From assembly GCF_005869855.1 (NCBI RefSeq), contig NZ_SZNH01000002.1, positions 240,283 through 281,839 of the forward strand: a stretch of DNA of 41,557 bases, given 5' to 3'. Of the stretch, positions 9,125-17,329 are shown piece after piece; the stretch's first letter is position 1, and every line of letters starts with the position of its first letter. Both the position numbers and the translations under genes were made by a program. The stretch is from Nostoc sp. PA-18-2419. Lineage in GTDB: Bacteria; Cyanobacteriota; Cyanobacteriia; Cyanobacteriales; Nostocaceae. Below the pieces are notes generated by a model, which worked only from the letters and a program-made list of their open reading frames with translations, did no database searches and was not told the DNA's origin.

Positions 9125-10034
9125 AGGGAAATAGCAATTGAGCAAGGGAAAGTAACAACATAGTTAAACAGTCAAATTGAGTAGCTTGTTTACTCCCTAT
9201 TTTAAAAAAATATCAATTTTCCGGGGTAATTGTCTATCGATACTCTCCCAAATTTGATTTGGGAGGTTCTTGAAGCAAAGAGTTCACTAGACTAGGTTCC
9301 TTGCGTCACCTAAGCTAGAGGTGGTTCTTTCTTCAAGTTTTGACTTGCCACCGCTAGGGCGGTAGTTTGTTGTTAAATACTATTCATCTAGTTCCCACGA
9401 AAATTTAACCTATTCCTGGGAAGGTAGCGGAGTGGATGAGTTCGTCAACATAAAGAAGCCAGCGCTGTGGGCGGATTTCCCGACTTGTTCGCGCAGCGTC
9501 TCCGATAGGAGAGGCCATTGGCGTCAACTGCCGTCAAAAACTAGAATTATGGAATAGAACCCCATATCTTCAATTGTCAAGGTGCAAAACAGCAGTTGCT
9601 CCAGAGGATACCCCAAGACCATACTGCCCTACTTGTAAGGTAGTAGTAGGGTTTTTTAAGTGGTTGATTAGTTTTACCACTATTAATATTTTACCATGTT
9701 GACGCTTTCTTAAAATCTGCGTTAGTGCTACATTTCCAATTTCAAGATATGGAGTTTTGCTTCTACCGCTCAAGGCGATAATCTAAAGTAAGTTCTTAAT
9801 TCAGCAATACAAAATACAAATTTACTCCTTGACGGAATTGTAATGTTTTCAATCAAAATGTTTGTATAAGACGATACTCATAATTTATGAGTTACCACTG
9901 AAATTTAGCATAACAAAATTTTCAGGAATAATCTCTAATAGAAGTAAATCTTATCTAAAGCTTTAAAGTTTACTGATGTCAGTTGTACTGAAACTCAGAC
10001 TAGTATCCAGCAACTAACTATTAATCTAACTCAA
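9125..10034. other. Long spacer upstream of cobS
   Basis: It holds the structured, possibly IS-derived stretch at 9240-9500, including a GCGCAGCGTCTCCGATAGGA dispersed repeat (about 9494-9513). A 67-codon minus-strand frame (9570-9773), which I cannot assign, follows, then AT-rich sequence before cobS. I looked for a cobalamin riboswitch in front of cobS and found no B12-box. Confidence 0.5.
9240..9500. mobile_element. Possible decayed insertion-element end, structured
   Basis: It includes a 9-bp hairpin (CTCCCAAAT/ATTTGGGAG, about 9244-9264) and the pairs ACCTAAGCTAGAGGT and ACCGCTAGGGCGGT. A segment at about 9458-9482 (AAGCCAGCGCTGTGGGCGGA) recalls the right end of cyanobacterial IS200/IS605-type elements. 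No transposase or TnpB frame is left. The identification is by resemblance only. Confidence 0.3.
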
Positions 10035-10808
10035 ATGCTCGAACAGCACCAGTGGTGGAAAAACCTACTGTTAAAAATATCAGCAGGTATTATATTTTAC
10101 ACAATAATTCCCCTGCCGTATTTGAATGAATTAGACTTTCGAGGGGTAGCACGTCTTGCTTCAACTGTAGGGTTGATAATTGGGATAATTTTAGGGTTAC
10201 TGGATACAGGGATGAATTACGTTGGTATACCAGTGCTAACTCGTAGTGCTTTGGTAGTAATTATTTGGATTGCTATAACTGGAGGACTGCACTTAGATGG
10301 GGCAATGGATACTGCTGACGGCTTAGCAGTAGGCGATCAAGATCGGCGATTGGAGGTGATGGTAGATAGTGCCACAGGTGCCTTTGGGGCAATGGCAGCG
10401 ATCGCCTTAGTACTATTAAAGATAACAGCCTTAACAGATATTTCAGACAACCGTTGGCTGGTATTGATGGCTGCTTGTGGTTGGGGACGTTGGGGACAGC
10501 AGGTAGCGATCGCTCGATATCCTTACCTCAAACCAACTGGCAAAGGTGCTTTTCACAAACAAGCCATTCGTTCTTACAAAGATTTGTTACCAGGATTATT
10601 GTTGCTATTGGGTTTGAGTGGTTTAGTCTGGCTGATGGATAAACAGCAGTTATTTTTGGCAATAGGAATGATAGTAGCTGGAAGTGCGATCGCTACTTTC
10701 ACAGCCGCTTGGTTCAACTACAAATTAGGTGGACACACAGGAGATACCTACGGTGCAGTTGTTGAGTGGACTGAAGCCTTATTTCTGTGTATATTGACAG
10801 CTTTTTAG
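10035..10808 (+). CDS. cobS: Adenosylcobinamide-GDP ribazoletransferase (cobalamin synthase)
   Basis: CobS joins adenosylcobinamide-GDP to alpha-ribazole (or its phosphate) in the membrane, the last assembly step of cobalamin. The 257-residue protein has about six to seven membrane segments and the family motif [16 protein letters not shown] (residues 85-100), whose acidic residues bind metal. The end, [17 protein letters not shown], is also characteristic. The ATG at 10035 is chosen although no clear Shine-Dalgarno precedes it. No other cob gene is nearby, as is common in cyanobacteria. Confidence 0.96.
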   Translation: MLEQHQWWKNLLLKISAGIIFYTIIPLPYLNELDFRGVARLASTVGLIIGIILGLLDTGMNYVGIPVLTRSALVVIIWIAITGGLHLDGAMDTADGLAVGDQDRRLEVMVDSATGAFGAMAAIALVLLKITALTDISDNRWLVLMAACGWGRWGQQVAIARYPYLKPTGKGAFHKQAIRSYKDLLPGLLLLLGLSGLVWLMDKQQLFLAIGMIVAGSAIATFTAAWFNYKLGGHTGDTYGAVVEWTEALFLCILTAF

Positions 10809-10935
10809 GGAGTGGGAGTGTTCAGTTAGAAGTGGTGGCGAGCTGGGGAGATGAGGTGATGGGGGTGAAATTCTCTTTATCTCCCCATCTTTCCACCTCC
10901 CGATCTCCTCATCTGCCTCATCCCCACTCCCCCCT
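10809..10935. repeat. Convergent spacer with CT-rich fold-back repeats
   Basis: GGGGAGATGAGGTGATGGGG is followed by CTCCCCATC, GATCTCCTCATCTGCCTCAT and CCCCACTCCCC. The two halves are largely complementary and could act as a terminator for both convergent genes. The unit type matches the other CCCCATCTCC repeats of the window. Confidence 0.5.
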
Positions 10936-11391
10936 TCATTTAATCGGTTGCAACTTTGTCACCTTAAGCTTAAATGCCCCAACCCCAGTTTCTCCAAAAG
11001 AGCGGACGCGAATAACATAAGTCCCTGTCTCTACAATGCGGGTAAATAGTAGAGAATTGCTAGTACCATCAGGGCCATCATCATTTTCTGCCAAAGTTGA
11101 ACCATCAGGTGACAGCAGTGTGATAATGCTGTCAAAGCTTTCAGATGAGAGGTCAACTGCTAAATTATCGCCTTTTTGTAGCTTGACTGCGTAATCACGG
11201 GCAAACCCACCTTGACCTGTGGGAATATCTTTGTCTGAAAGGCTATCGTCAATTTCAGTACTGTTAGGTACAACAATTGGACTATACAACTTATTTTGAG
11301 CAAAAGCTGCACTTGTACTTATACTTATTGCCAGTAACGTAGCAGGAACGATCCAGAACTCTTTTAAACCCAACCTAAAAGCTTTATTCAT
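10936..11391 (-). CDS. Secreted protein with a pre-peptidase C-terminal (PPC) domain
   Basis: A 151-residue exported protein. The N-terminus MNKAFRLGLKEFW is followed by a hydrophobic segment and AAFAQ, a good signal peptidase I site. The mature part is one PPC-type beta-sandwich: YAVKLQKGDNLAVDLSSESFD, ITLLSPDG, AENDDGPDG and TGTYVIRVRSFGETGVGAFKL are the usual family pattern. Such domains are normally appended to secreted peptidases; here the domain stands alone. I use the ATG at 11391; a TTG three codons upstream is an alternative. Its target in the periplasm or outside the cell is unknown. Confidence 0.85.
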   Translation of the reverse strand: MNKAFRLGLKEFWIVPATLLAISISTSAAFAQNKLYSPIVVPNSTEIDDSLSDKDIPTGQGGFARDYAVKLQKGDNLAVDLSSESFDSIITLLSPDGSTLAENDDGPDGTSNSLLFTRIVETGTYVIRVRSFGETGVGAFKLKVTKLQPIK

Positions 11392-11464
11392 ACATTTCAA
11401 GCAATTTTTCCATAAAAATACGGTAATTTGGTCAACTTATATGCTTTTGTGTCCAGGTTGCCGA

Positions 11465-12154
11465 TTAATTCTTGATTGAGCCGTCTTTGACGGTAGTGGC
11501 TACTGCTACTAGTCCTAAGACTACAATTCCATACTCCCGAAGTGTTTGCACAGCAGATCTGGCAGTAGCACCAGTAGTATAAATGTCGTCCACTAATAGC
11601 ACTGGGACATTTGGGTGACTATAGCGAAATTCTTGACTAACAGCAAAAGCTGTCTTCAAGTTTTGTTCTCGTTGAGATACTGATAAACCAAATTGTGCTT
11701 CAGTTTGTCGCACTCTTGTTAAACCATTTCGTTTCAATTTTAATCCAGTTATTTGGCAGAAGCTTTGTCCTATGAGTGCAGCTTGATTATATTTACGTTG
11801 CTTTTGCTTGCTAGCGTGGAGTGGAATAGGAACTACTATAGGTTGGCTATCTCGTCTCGGTGAATTCAACAACCAAGCTTCCCCTAACCATTGACCCAAA
11901 GGACGAGCTATTTGGGGTTGATTTTCGTATTTCATCGCCGCTATTGCCCTTTTGACTACACCCCCATATTCACCCCAGCTAAACACTGGTAGTGGTTCTT
12001 GCCACTGAGAAACCGGATCTTGACGCTGACATTTTTGGAGTTGTTTAGTGCAATTGTTACAGAATTCTTGAGAAGTTGAACGTTGGCACAGGGGGCAATG
12101 GGATTGGAGAAAAAGATTAAGTAAGCTTGTGAGATTTTGAGTCAAAGTGTGCAT
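11465..12154 (-). CDS. comF: ComF family phosphoribosyltransferase-like protein
   Basis: A 229-residue ComF-type protein. An N-terminal four-cysteine zinc ribbon (CPLCQRSTSQEFCNNC, residues 20-35) is followed by a type I phosphoribosyltransferase fold with the PRPP loop LLVDDIYTTGATARS. ComF proteins are needed for DNA uptake in several transformable bacteria and are also found in cyanobacteria that take up DNA through type IV pili. ATG start. The GNAT gene lies just upstream on the same strand, 53 bp away across a GACTAATGACC repeat. Confidence 0.9.
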   Translation of the reverse strand: MHTLTQNLTSLLNLFLQSHCPLCQRSTSQEFCNNCTKQLQKCQRQDPVSQWQEPLPVFSWGEYGGVVKRAIAAMKYENQPQIARPLGQWLGEAWLLNSPRRDSQPIVVPIPLHASKQKQRKYNQAALIGQSFCQITGLKLKRNGLTRVRQTEAQFGLSVSQREQNLKTAFAVSQEFRYSHPNVPVLLVDDIYTTGATARSAVQTLREYGIVVLGLVAVATTVKDGSIKN

Positions 12155-12206
12155 TTAAAATTATCCTTTGTCATTTGTCCAAAGTCCAATCGTGAATGAC
12201 CAATGA
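12155..12206. repeat. Short repeats between comF and the GNAT gene
   Basis: GTCATTTGTCC, CCAAAGTCCAATCG and AATGACCAATGACTAATG units, the same family as at 7096-7140 and 34865-34905. Confidence 0.65.
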
Positions 12207-12698
12207 CTAATGACCATTGACTAATGACTTAAAATAGACACGATCGCAGCGTTTTGTTTCTACTCCCGTTGCTGGTTTGTAGCCGTTGCTTTCATACAGC
12301 TTGACTGCTTCCACCAAAACACTGGCGGTTTCAATCCAAATTTGCTCAAAACCACGTTCTGCGATCGCCGCTTCTAGCTGTTGTAACAAATATTTCCCCA
12401 ATCCTAAACCCCTAATGCTGGGCAAAAGATACATTTTGCGGATTTCTACAGCTTTTTGTCCACGTTTTATGGGGTAATATGCCCCAGTACCTACTAATTG
12501 GCTTTGGTGTTCAATTACCCAAAACTCCCCGCCAGTAGCTAAATAAAATTCCTCTACTTGCAGCACGTCTTTGTCAGCACCATTTGGTTCCCAACCCAAA
12601 CCATATTCTGATAATACATAACTGATGACTTGGACAGCTCTTGTGCGATCGCTTTCCACCCAATTACGAATTAAAAACTCTTGATAATATTTTTTCAT
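12207..12698 (-). CDS. GNAT family N-acetyltransferase
   Basis: A 163-residue single-domain GNAT protein. The acetyl-CoA loop is visible as RGLGLGKYLL (motif A, about residues 95-104), followed by the helix QLEAAIAERGF and the C-terminal ASVLVEAVKLYESNGYKP, a very common GNAT motif B ending. The substrate is unknown. The ATG at 12698 is clear. It is probably co-transcribed with comF downstream. Confidence 0.92.
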   Translation of the reverse strand: MKKYYQEFLIRNWVESDRTRAVQVISYVLSEYGLGWEPNGADKDVLQVEEFYLATGGEFWVIEHQSQLVGTGAYYPIKRGQKAVEIRKMYLLPSIRGLGLGKYLLQQLEAAIAERGFEQIWIETASVLVEAVKLYESNGYKPATGVETKRCDRVYFKSLVNGH

Positions 12699-12971
12699 AC
12701 CATTTACTGGTCAAGTTTACCCAGAAAATTTTTCTGGTTCTATATCCCAATTTACTTAGCAAATAGCTTTTCTGGCAGAGTCTAGTTCTGGCGCTGCGAA
12801 ATTAAAGTATGAATTGACATTCTTCGATATGACTAAACAACGATTCTTTGAGCCTTTGCGCGGTAAGCCAGTTCCCTACAAAGAGAAACCTTCCTTCAGG
12901 ACTGAACTCACCATGCTGCCTTGCAAAGCCCTGAAACTAAGGGACTTCTAGAGAATAAAATATACAGTTAC

Positions 12972-12992
12972 TTAAAATGATTATCATTTTAA
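12972..12992. promoter_or_regulatory. Perfect 21-bp Fur-box-like palindrome
   Basis: Two 10-bp arms (TTAAAATGAT / ATCATTTTAA) around a central T, with the core TGATTATCA. It sits just beyond the NRPS terminator and about 275 bp upstream of the GNAT start. A weaker site with the same 9-bp core lies at 13140-13148. The regulated gene is not obvious. Confidence 0.55.
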
Positions 12993-12998
12993 GAGGAT

Positions 12999-13027
12999 AA
13001 AAGCGGTTGCCAACAATAACCGCTTTT
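12999..13027. terminator. Strong bidirectional terminator downstream of the NRPS gene
   Basis: A perfect 10-bp stem (AAAAGCGGTT/AACCGCTTTT) with a 9-nt loop and T-runs on both strands. It is about 290 bp past the NRPS stop and immediately next to the Fur-like palindrome. Confidence 0.75.
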
Positions 13028-13316
13028 TCCCTCACCCTCAATAAATATTGCAAGATAAATGTCTACACTCAACAACTATTGAGTGTAATGAGCAGAATTG
13101 CTATGGACTATTTTGCAACGCATTGTCCCTCTCTTATATTGATTATCATTCTAAATAATTAGTGATTTTATTATTTGGAAGTCCCTAAACACTAAAATTG
13201 CGAACCTCCATAAAGATGAAAGCTTTTAGGAAAGAGTGCAAGGGTGCAGTCCATTCTGGCGACTGAATTCTTAGTTTTTTAATTGTCCCCAGCCCCAATC
13301 AAAAACAATCTTCTGA

Positions 13317-16300
13317 CTAAAATTCCGCCAGAGATGATTTCAAGCGTTCTGCTAAGACTTGTAAATGAGGTTCCAAAATACATGTATAGTGATTACCAGA
13401 AACATCAATGATTTTTATATCTTCTGCATCCATAATAGAGAATAATTCCACCCATACCAAAGTTGGGTCGGAAGCCATAATATGCTTTTCTTTGGCTCTC
13501 AAAACAGTGACTTTTCCTGGATATGGCTGTGGCAGATAAGAATAAGTTGCTTTTAGCGTTCCAACTAATACATCAAGAATGCGTCGGTTTTGTTGGCTTT
13601 GATTTGATGGCGGTAATATCTTGACTTCTATTGCCTTGTCAAGGATGTAGTTAATTTGTTCGTTAATACTCAAGTGCTTAATTTCATCAGGTGTTACCAG
13701 ATTATCTTGACCTGCTATTCCGCCAAAATATCTGGAAAGAACACCAACCAAATAGGGGGCGTCAATTTTCTTGTTTTTATCCAAGAGAATTGGAACATAA
13801 GAATCAACTATTACTAAAGAGACTTCCTGTCCCTGTTTGTGTAATTGTTGTGCCATTTCATAGACCACAACTCCTCCAAATGACCAACCACCAATAGAGT
13901 AAGGACCATTGGGCTGAAACTTCCTAATTGCTTGGATATACAAGCTTGCCATATCCTCGACTCGTGTGAGTGGTTGTTCTTCCCCATGAAACCCTTGAGC
14001 TTGCAAGCCATAAAACGGTTGATCGTCACTGAGAGAATGCGCCAATTTGAAGTAACACATAACATGACCTCCAGCAGGATGTACGCAGAAAAAGGCTGGC
14101 TTGTTACCTTTTGGCTGGATGGGAACTAGGAGGGAGTTTTCAAAAGTATCAGAACTAGTATTAAGAAGATTTGCAAACTTTTCAATCGTGGGATTGGTGA
14201 GGACTGCTGATAAGGGTAATTCCTTACCAAAGTGCTGCCCAATTGAAGCTATTAAGTAGATTGCTGAAAGAGAATTGCCACCGATTTCAAAGAAGTTATC
14301 TTTAACACCTATTGGCTGAATATTTAAAATTTCTGACCAGATTTTTGCCAGTTTCTGTTCGGTATCATTGCGCGGTGCGACAAATTCATTGTGTTGGCTG
14401 AAGCTAGAAAGTGTTGGCTTTGGCAAAGCGCGACGGTTGACTTTTCCACTAGGAGTTAAGGGTAATGCTTCTAAGATTACAAAAGCTATTGGCACCATGT
14501 AATCTGGTAGCTTCTGTTTGAGGAAATCGCGCAGGGTGTCAGGAGTTGGTTCATCCTGTTTAGTAGTGATATAAGCTACTATTTGTTTTTCTCCTGGTTG
14601 CTCACTACAGGTAATCACAACCGCTTCTCGCACTTGTGCATGAGCAGATAAAGCGTTTTCTATATCCCCAAGTTCGATCCGAAAACCTCGAATTTTTACT
14701 TGATTGTCTATTCGACTAACGTATTCAATATTGCCATCATCCAGGTAACGAGCTAAATCTCCTGTTCTGTAAAAACAGGAATTTTGCGAGAAAGGATTAG
14801 CAATAAACCGTTCAGCAGTGAGTTCAGGACGATTGAAGTAACCGCGTGCAACCCCAGCACCACCTATATACAATTCGCCCAAAACTCCGATAGGAACTGG
14901 TTGAAGATGGGAATCCAATATGTAAGTTTGTGTGTTGGCGATCGGATGACCGATGGGGACTAAAGCATGAGATAATTTTGCAGTTTCTACTTGACAGACA
15001 GTTGACCAAATAGTCGTTTCAGTCGGCCCATACAAATTCCATACAGTATCACCTTTTTCTAATAAATGCTTTGCCAAGTCACTATTTAAGCCTTCGCCAC
15101 CGCAGAGAATTTTCAATTGAGGAGAACTAGTCCATCCAGCCGCAAGCAACATCCGCCAACTAGCTGGGGTGGCTTGCATAATCGTAGCACCAGAAGAATG
15201 AATTAGTTCTCTGAGTCGTCTGCCATCGCTAGCAACTTCTCGACTTGCTAATATCAACTTAGCACCCGTAATTAAAGGCAGATAGAGCTCTAGGGCAGCA
15301 ATATCAAATGATATTGTAGTAACTGCCAAAAGGACATCTGACTCTGTGATTCCGGGTTCATGCTGCATGGATTTTAAGAAATTGACCACAGCACCGTGAG
15401 GAATTTCTACTCCCTTAGGCTTACCAGTTGAACCGGAGGTATAGATAACATAAGCCAGATTTTTAGCAGTTGCACATGGTGCAGGATTATCTTTACTATG
15501 ACTCGCAATCTTTTCCTTATCTGTACGTAAACAGATGACTTTCCTATGTTCATTCTCAGCAAATAATTTTTGGTTATCTGTCAGTAACACTGGCACCTGA
15601 GAATCAGATAAGATTAATTCCAACCGTTCTTGTGGAAAACCTGGATCTAAAGGTAAGTAAGCTGCGCCAGCTTTCAAAATACCCAAAAGTCCCACCAGCA
15701 TATCTAAAGAACGCTCAACGCAGAGACCTACTAAAACCTCTGGTTTAACTCCCAGTGTTTGTAAGTACTGCGCGAGTTGATTTGCTTTTCTGTTGAGTTC
15801 ACCATAGGTAAGCTGTTCTTCTAGAAAAGAAACTGCGATCGCATTTGGTGTTCGCTCTACCTGTGCTTCAATCAATTGGTGGAGACATACACTCAAATCA
15901 TAATTAGTCCTAGTCGCATTCCACTCAACCAGTATTTTCTCTTGTTCCTTCTGACTCAGCAATGGTAACTGAGCTACTGGCTGTTCTGGATTTGATACAA
16001 TACTTTCTAATAAATTCTGGAAATGTTCGCTTAGATGAGCAACTGTCGCTTTATCTAACAAATTACTGTTGTACTTAAAGGAACTCTGTAATGATTCAGA
16101 AAACTCGATGACTTCTAAGCTTAAATCAAATTCTACTTGTTGCTGGAGTAGTTGTCGGTACTCTAGTTCGAGTTGACCACAATTTGCATTCTGTTTCTTG
16201 CCTGCCACCTCGAATAATTGTGATATGTCTTCGAGTCTATTGACATTTTGGAAAGTAAATGAAGTTTGACAAATAGGTGAATGACTTAAATCAGACTTTG

Positions 16301-16766
16301 ACTGTAATTCTCTTATCAATAAAGCAAACGGATAATCTTGATACTCCCTTATTTCTAAAACAGTCTGACTAACTTGTTTCAAAAAGTTTTTAAATGATGT
16401 ATTGTCTGAAATCAAATCTCGTGAAACAACTACATTAGCAAAGTTGCTCACAACTTTTGTCGATTCCGGTCTATCATGCTGAGTTAGTAGCAAACCAACA
16501 AGAATGTCTTTCTCACTTGTATAACGGTAAAGCAGAACTTTAAATGCTGCTAAAAGAAGGGTATCAATGCTAACTCTTTCACTATTTGCTAATTGTTTCA
16601 GTAACGCGGTTAGTCTATTGTTGATGACAAAAGTATAAGAGGAGCAATTGTAAGTTTTTATAGAAGAGCGAGGTGAACTAGTGGGGAAATTGAGTAAAGG
16701 TAATTTACCAAATAAGTATTTTTCCCAATATTCTTTAAGTTCTAAGTTAGAAAATGACGCTTTCAT
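13317..16766 (-). CDS. One-module non-ribosomal peptide synthetase: half C - A(Gly) - PCP - TE
   Basis: Numbering is from the in-frame TTG at 16796; the first ATG is residue 11, at 16766. Residues about 15-290 are only the C-terminal half of a condensation domain, and the HHxxxDG half is missing. The adenylation domain covers about 305-790: YTSGSTGKPKG (452-462), YGPTETT (589-595), YRTGDLARY (676-684), RGFRIELGDIE (703-713) and Lys785. The ten specificity residues read D498 I499 L502 Q541 L564 G566 L588 I596 W597 K785, the classical glycine code. The carrier domain has GGNSL with Ser842. The type I thioesterase has GWSFG (Ser972), with Asp998 and His1136 likely completing the triad. No upstream module is present, so the protein probably activates glycine and releases or transfers it to an acceptor. 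Fe(II) oxygenase, methyltransferase and transporter genes lie nearby. Confidence 0.92.
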   Translation of the reverse strand: MKASFSNLELKEYWEKYLFGKLPLLNFPTSSPRSSIKTYNCSSYTFVINNRLTALLKQLANSERVSIDTLLLAAFKVLLYRYTSEKDILVGLLLTQHDRPESTKVVSNFANVVVSRDLISDNTSFKNFLKQVSQTVLEIREYQDYPFALLIRELQSKSDLSHSPICQTSFTFQNVNRLEDISQLFEVAGKKQNANCGQLELEYRQLLQQQVEFDLSLEVIEFSESLQSSFKYNSNLLDKATVAHLSEHFQNLLESIVSNPEQPVAQLPLLSQKEQEKILVEWNATRTNYDLSVCLHQLIEAQVERTPNAIAVSFLEEQLTYGELNRKANQLAQYLQTLGVKPEVLVGLCVERSLDMLVGLLGILKAGAAYLPLDPGFPQERLELILSDSQVPVLLTDNQKLFAENEHRKVICLRTDKEKIASHSKDNPAPCATAKNLAYVIYTSGSTGKPKGVEIPHGAVVNFLKSMQHEPGITESDVLLAVTTISFDIAALELYLPLITGAKLILASREVASDGRRLRELIHSSGATIMQATPASWRMLLAAGWTSSPQLKILCGGEGLNSDLAKHLLEKGDTVWNLYGPTETTIWSTVCQVETAKLSHALVPIGHPIANTQTYILDSHLQPVPIGVLGELYIGGAGVARGYFNRPELTAERFIANPFSQNSCFYRTGDLARYLDDGNIEYVSRIDNQVKIRGFRIELGDIENALSAHAQVREAVVITCSEQPGEKQIVAYITTKQDEPTPDTLRDFLKQKLPDYMVPIAFVILEALPLTPSGKVNRRALPKPTLSSFSQHNEFVAPRNDTEQKLAKIWSEILNIQPIGVKDNFFEIGGNSLSAIYLIASIGQHFGKELPLSAVLTNPTIEKFANLLNTSSDTFENSLLVPIQPKGNKPAFFCVHPAGGHVMCYFKLAHSLSDDQPFYGLQAQGFHGEEQPLTRVEDMASLYIQAIRKFQPNGPYSIGGWSFGGVVVYEMAQQLHKQGQEVSLVIVDSYVPILLDKNKKIDAPYLVGVLSRYFGGIAGQDNLVTPDEIKHLSINEQINYILDKAIEVKILPPSNQSQQNRRILDVLVGTLKATYSYLPQPYPGKVTVLRAKEKHIMASDPTLVWVELFSIMDAEDIKIIDVSGNHYTCILEPHLQVLAERLKSSLAEF

Positions 16767-16850
16767 GCTTAACAATTTATTTCTGTACAATTGCAAATCT
16801 GACTATTAATTTTGGTTTTTAAGTACCGATGATGCTAAAGTTTTTCCCCA

Positions 16851-17208
16851 CTCATGCTATCAGCAACGATCGCCGAAAAAACGAGGATACATCACCACCC
16901 ACGATCGCGATGGGCAAAGCCCCGCCTTTGGCGATCGCATCCTGGAACTGATGAGCTGCATTGGGTTTGTCACCGACCATCCTCTCCTCGATAGCGACCT
17001 CGTTTGGTATGCTACCCAGTCCCTCATTATGACACGGGACGGCTTGCTGCGTGGGGCGGCGATGCCAAAACCAATTGGTGAATGCTTTTTCGTCAATGAT
17101 TTGACCTGTGAAGAACTTGATACCGCTCTCAATGACCACAACTACATTTGTGCCGCCTATACCCACGCCGATGCTAGAATAAACGCTTACGCGGAAAGTC
17201 GCGAATAA
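16851..17208 (+). pseudogene. Relic of desmethyl-4-deoxygadusol synthase (mysA-like), C-terminal quarter only
   Basis: The plus strand reads SATIAEK in one frame and, after a frameshift within the A-run at about 16875-16881, RGYITTHDR, then [38 protein letters not shown] and [18 protein letters not shown]. By memory this follows the end of the sugar-phosphate-cyclase family enzyme of the mycosporine-like amino acid pathway ([46 protein letters not shown]). The NAD- and metal-binding parts of the roughly 410-residue enzyme are gone. An in-frame 24-nt repeat insertion (16909-16932) adds eight residues. The homology begins within about 85 bp of the NRPS start, on the opposite strand. Confidence 0.75.
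16909..16932. repeat. 24-nt small dispersed repeat inserted between duplicated GATCGC
   Basis: The inserted segment starts GATGGGCAAAGC and ends CCTTTGGC. It is flanked on both sides by GATCGC (16903-16908 and 16933-16938). Compared with the remembered family sequence it is an extra eight codons. It looks like the HIP1-associated small repeats of Nostoc genomes. Confidence 0.6.
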
Positions 17209-17230
17209 ACCTCTGTTGAGAGTGTAACAA

Positions 17231-17329
17231 ATGTCTAGTGTTGTGAACGAGGAGAAAGCTCAAAGCGTCACGCTGCTAGGTATTAGCTTTACCATGAAGT
17301 TTGGTGGCTCAATTCAATCAGGTAACTAA
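17231..17329 (+). pseudogene. N-terminal fragment of a mysB-like O-methyltransferase, 32 codons
   Basis: An ATG 22 bp after the mysA relic opens a 32-codon frame beginning MSSVVNEEKAQSVTLLGI. It parallels the start of the mycosporine-pathway O-methyltransferase as I remember it (MTSILGRDTARPITPHSI): identical or similar residues at M, S, I/V, D/E, A, R/Q, I/V, T and I. After about 18 codons the likeness ends and the frame stops at TAA. That stop overlaps the ATG of the transporter (TAATG at 17327-17331), so ribosomes finishing here could start the next gene. Position and order (mysA then mysB) support the relic reading; the alignment is short, so a new small peptide remains possible. Confidence 0.5.

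Larger units (their letters stand above)
12699..13316. other. Spacer between the GNAT and NRPS genes
   Basis: It contains a 40-codon plus-strand frame (12829-12951) that I do not recognise, a fold-back CCCT/AGGG motif (about 12930-12944), the Fur-like palindromes (12972-12992 and 13140-13148), the terminator at 12999-13027, and an 8-bp inverted repeat ACACTCAA/TTGAGTGT (13065-13086). Confidence 0.6.

Noticed and set aside
9570..9773. 67-codon minus-strand frame
   Set aside because: It lies in a repeat-derived region with no family match; kept only as an observation on that region.
9774..10034. Cobalamin riboswitch upstream of cobS
   Set aside because: No B12-box or supporting helices found; ACCACTG alone is not enough.
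12829..12951. 40-codon plus-strand frame starting MTKQRFFEPLRG
   Set aside because: No Shine-Dalgarno and no recognised homologue; the sequence has fold-back motifs and may be repeat-derived.
16852..17166. Two overlapping minus-strand frames (about 104 and 93 codons)
   Set aside because: Both are antisense shadows of the mysA relic, whose plus-strand reading has clear family motifs.
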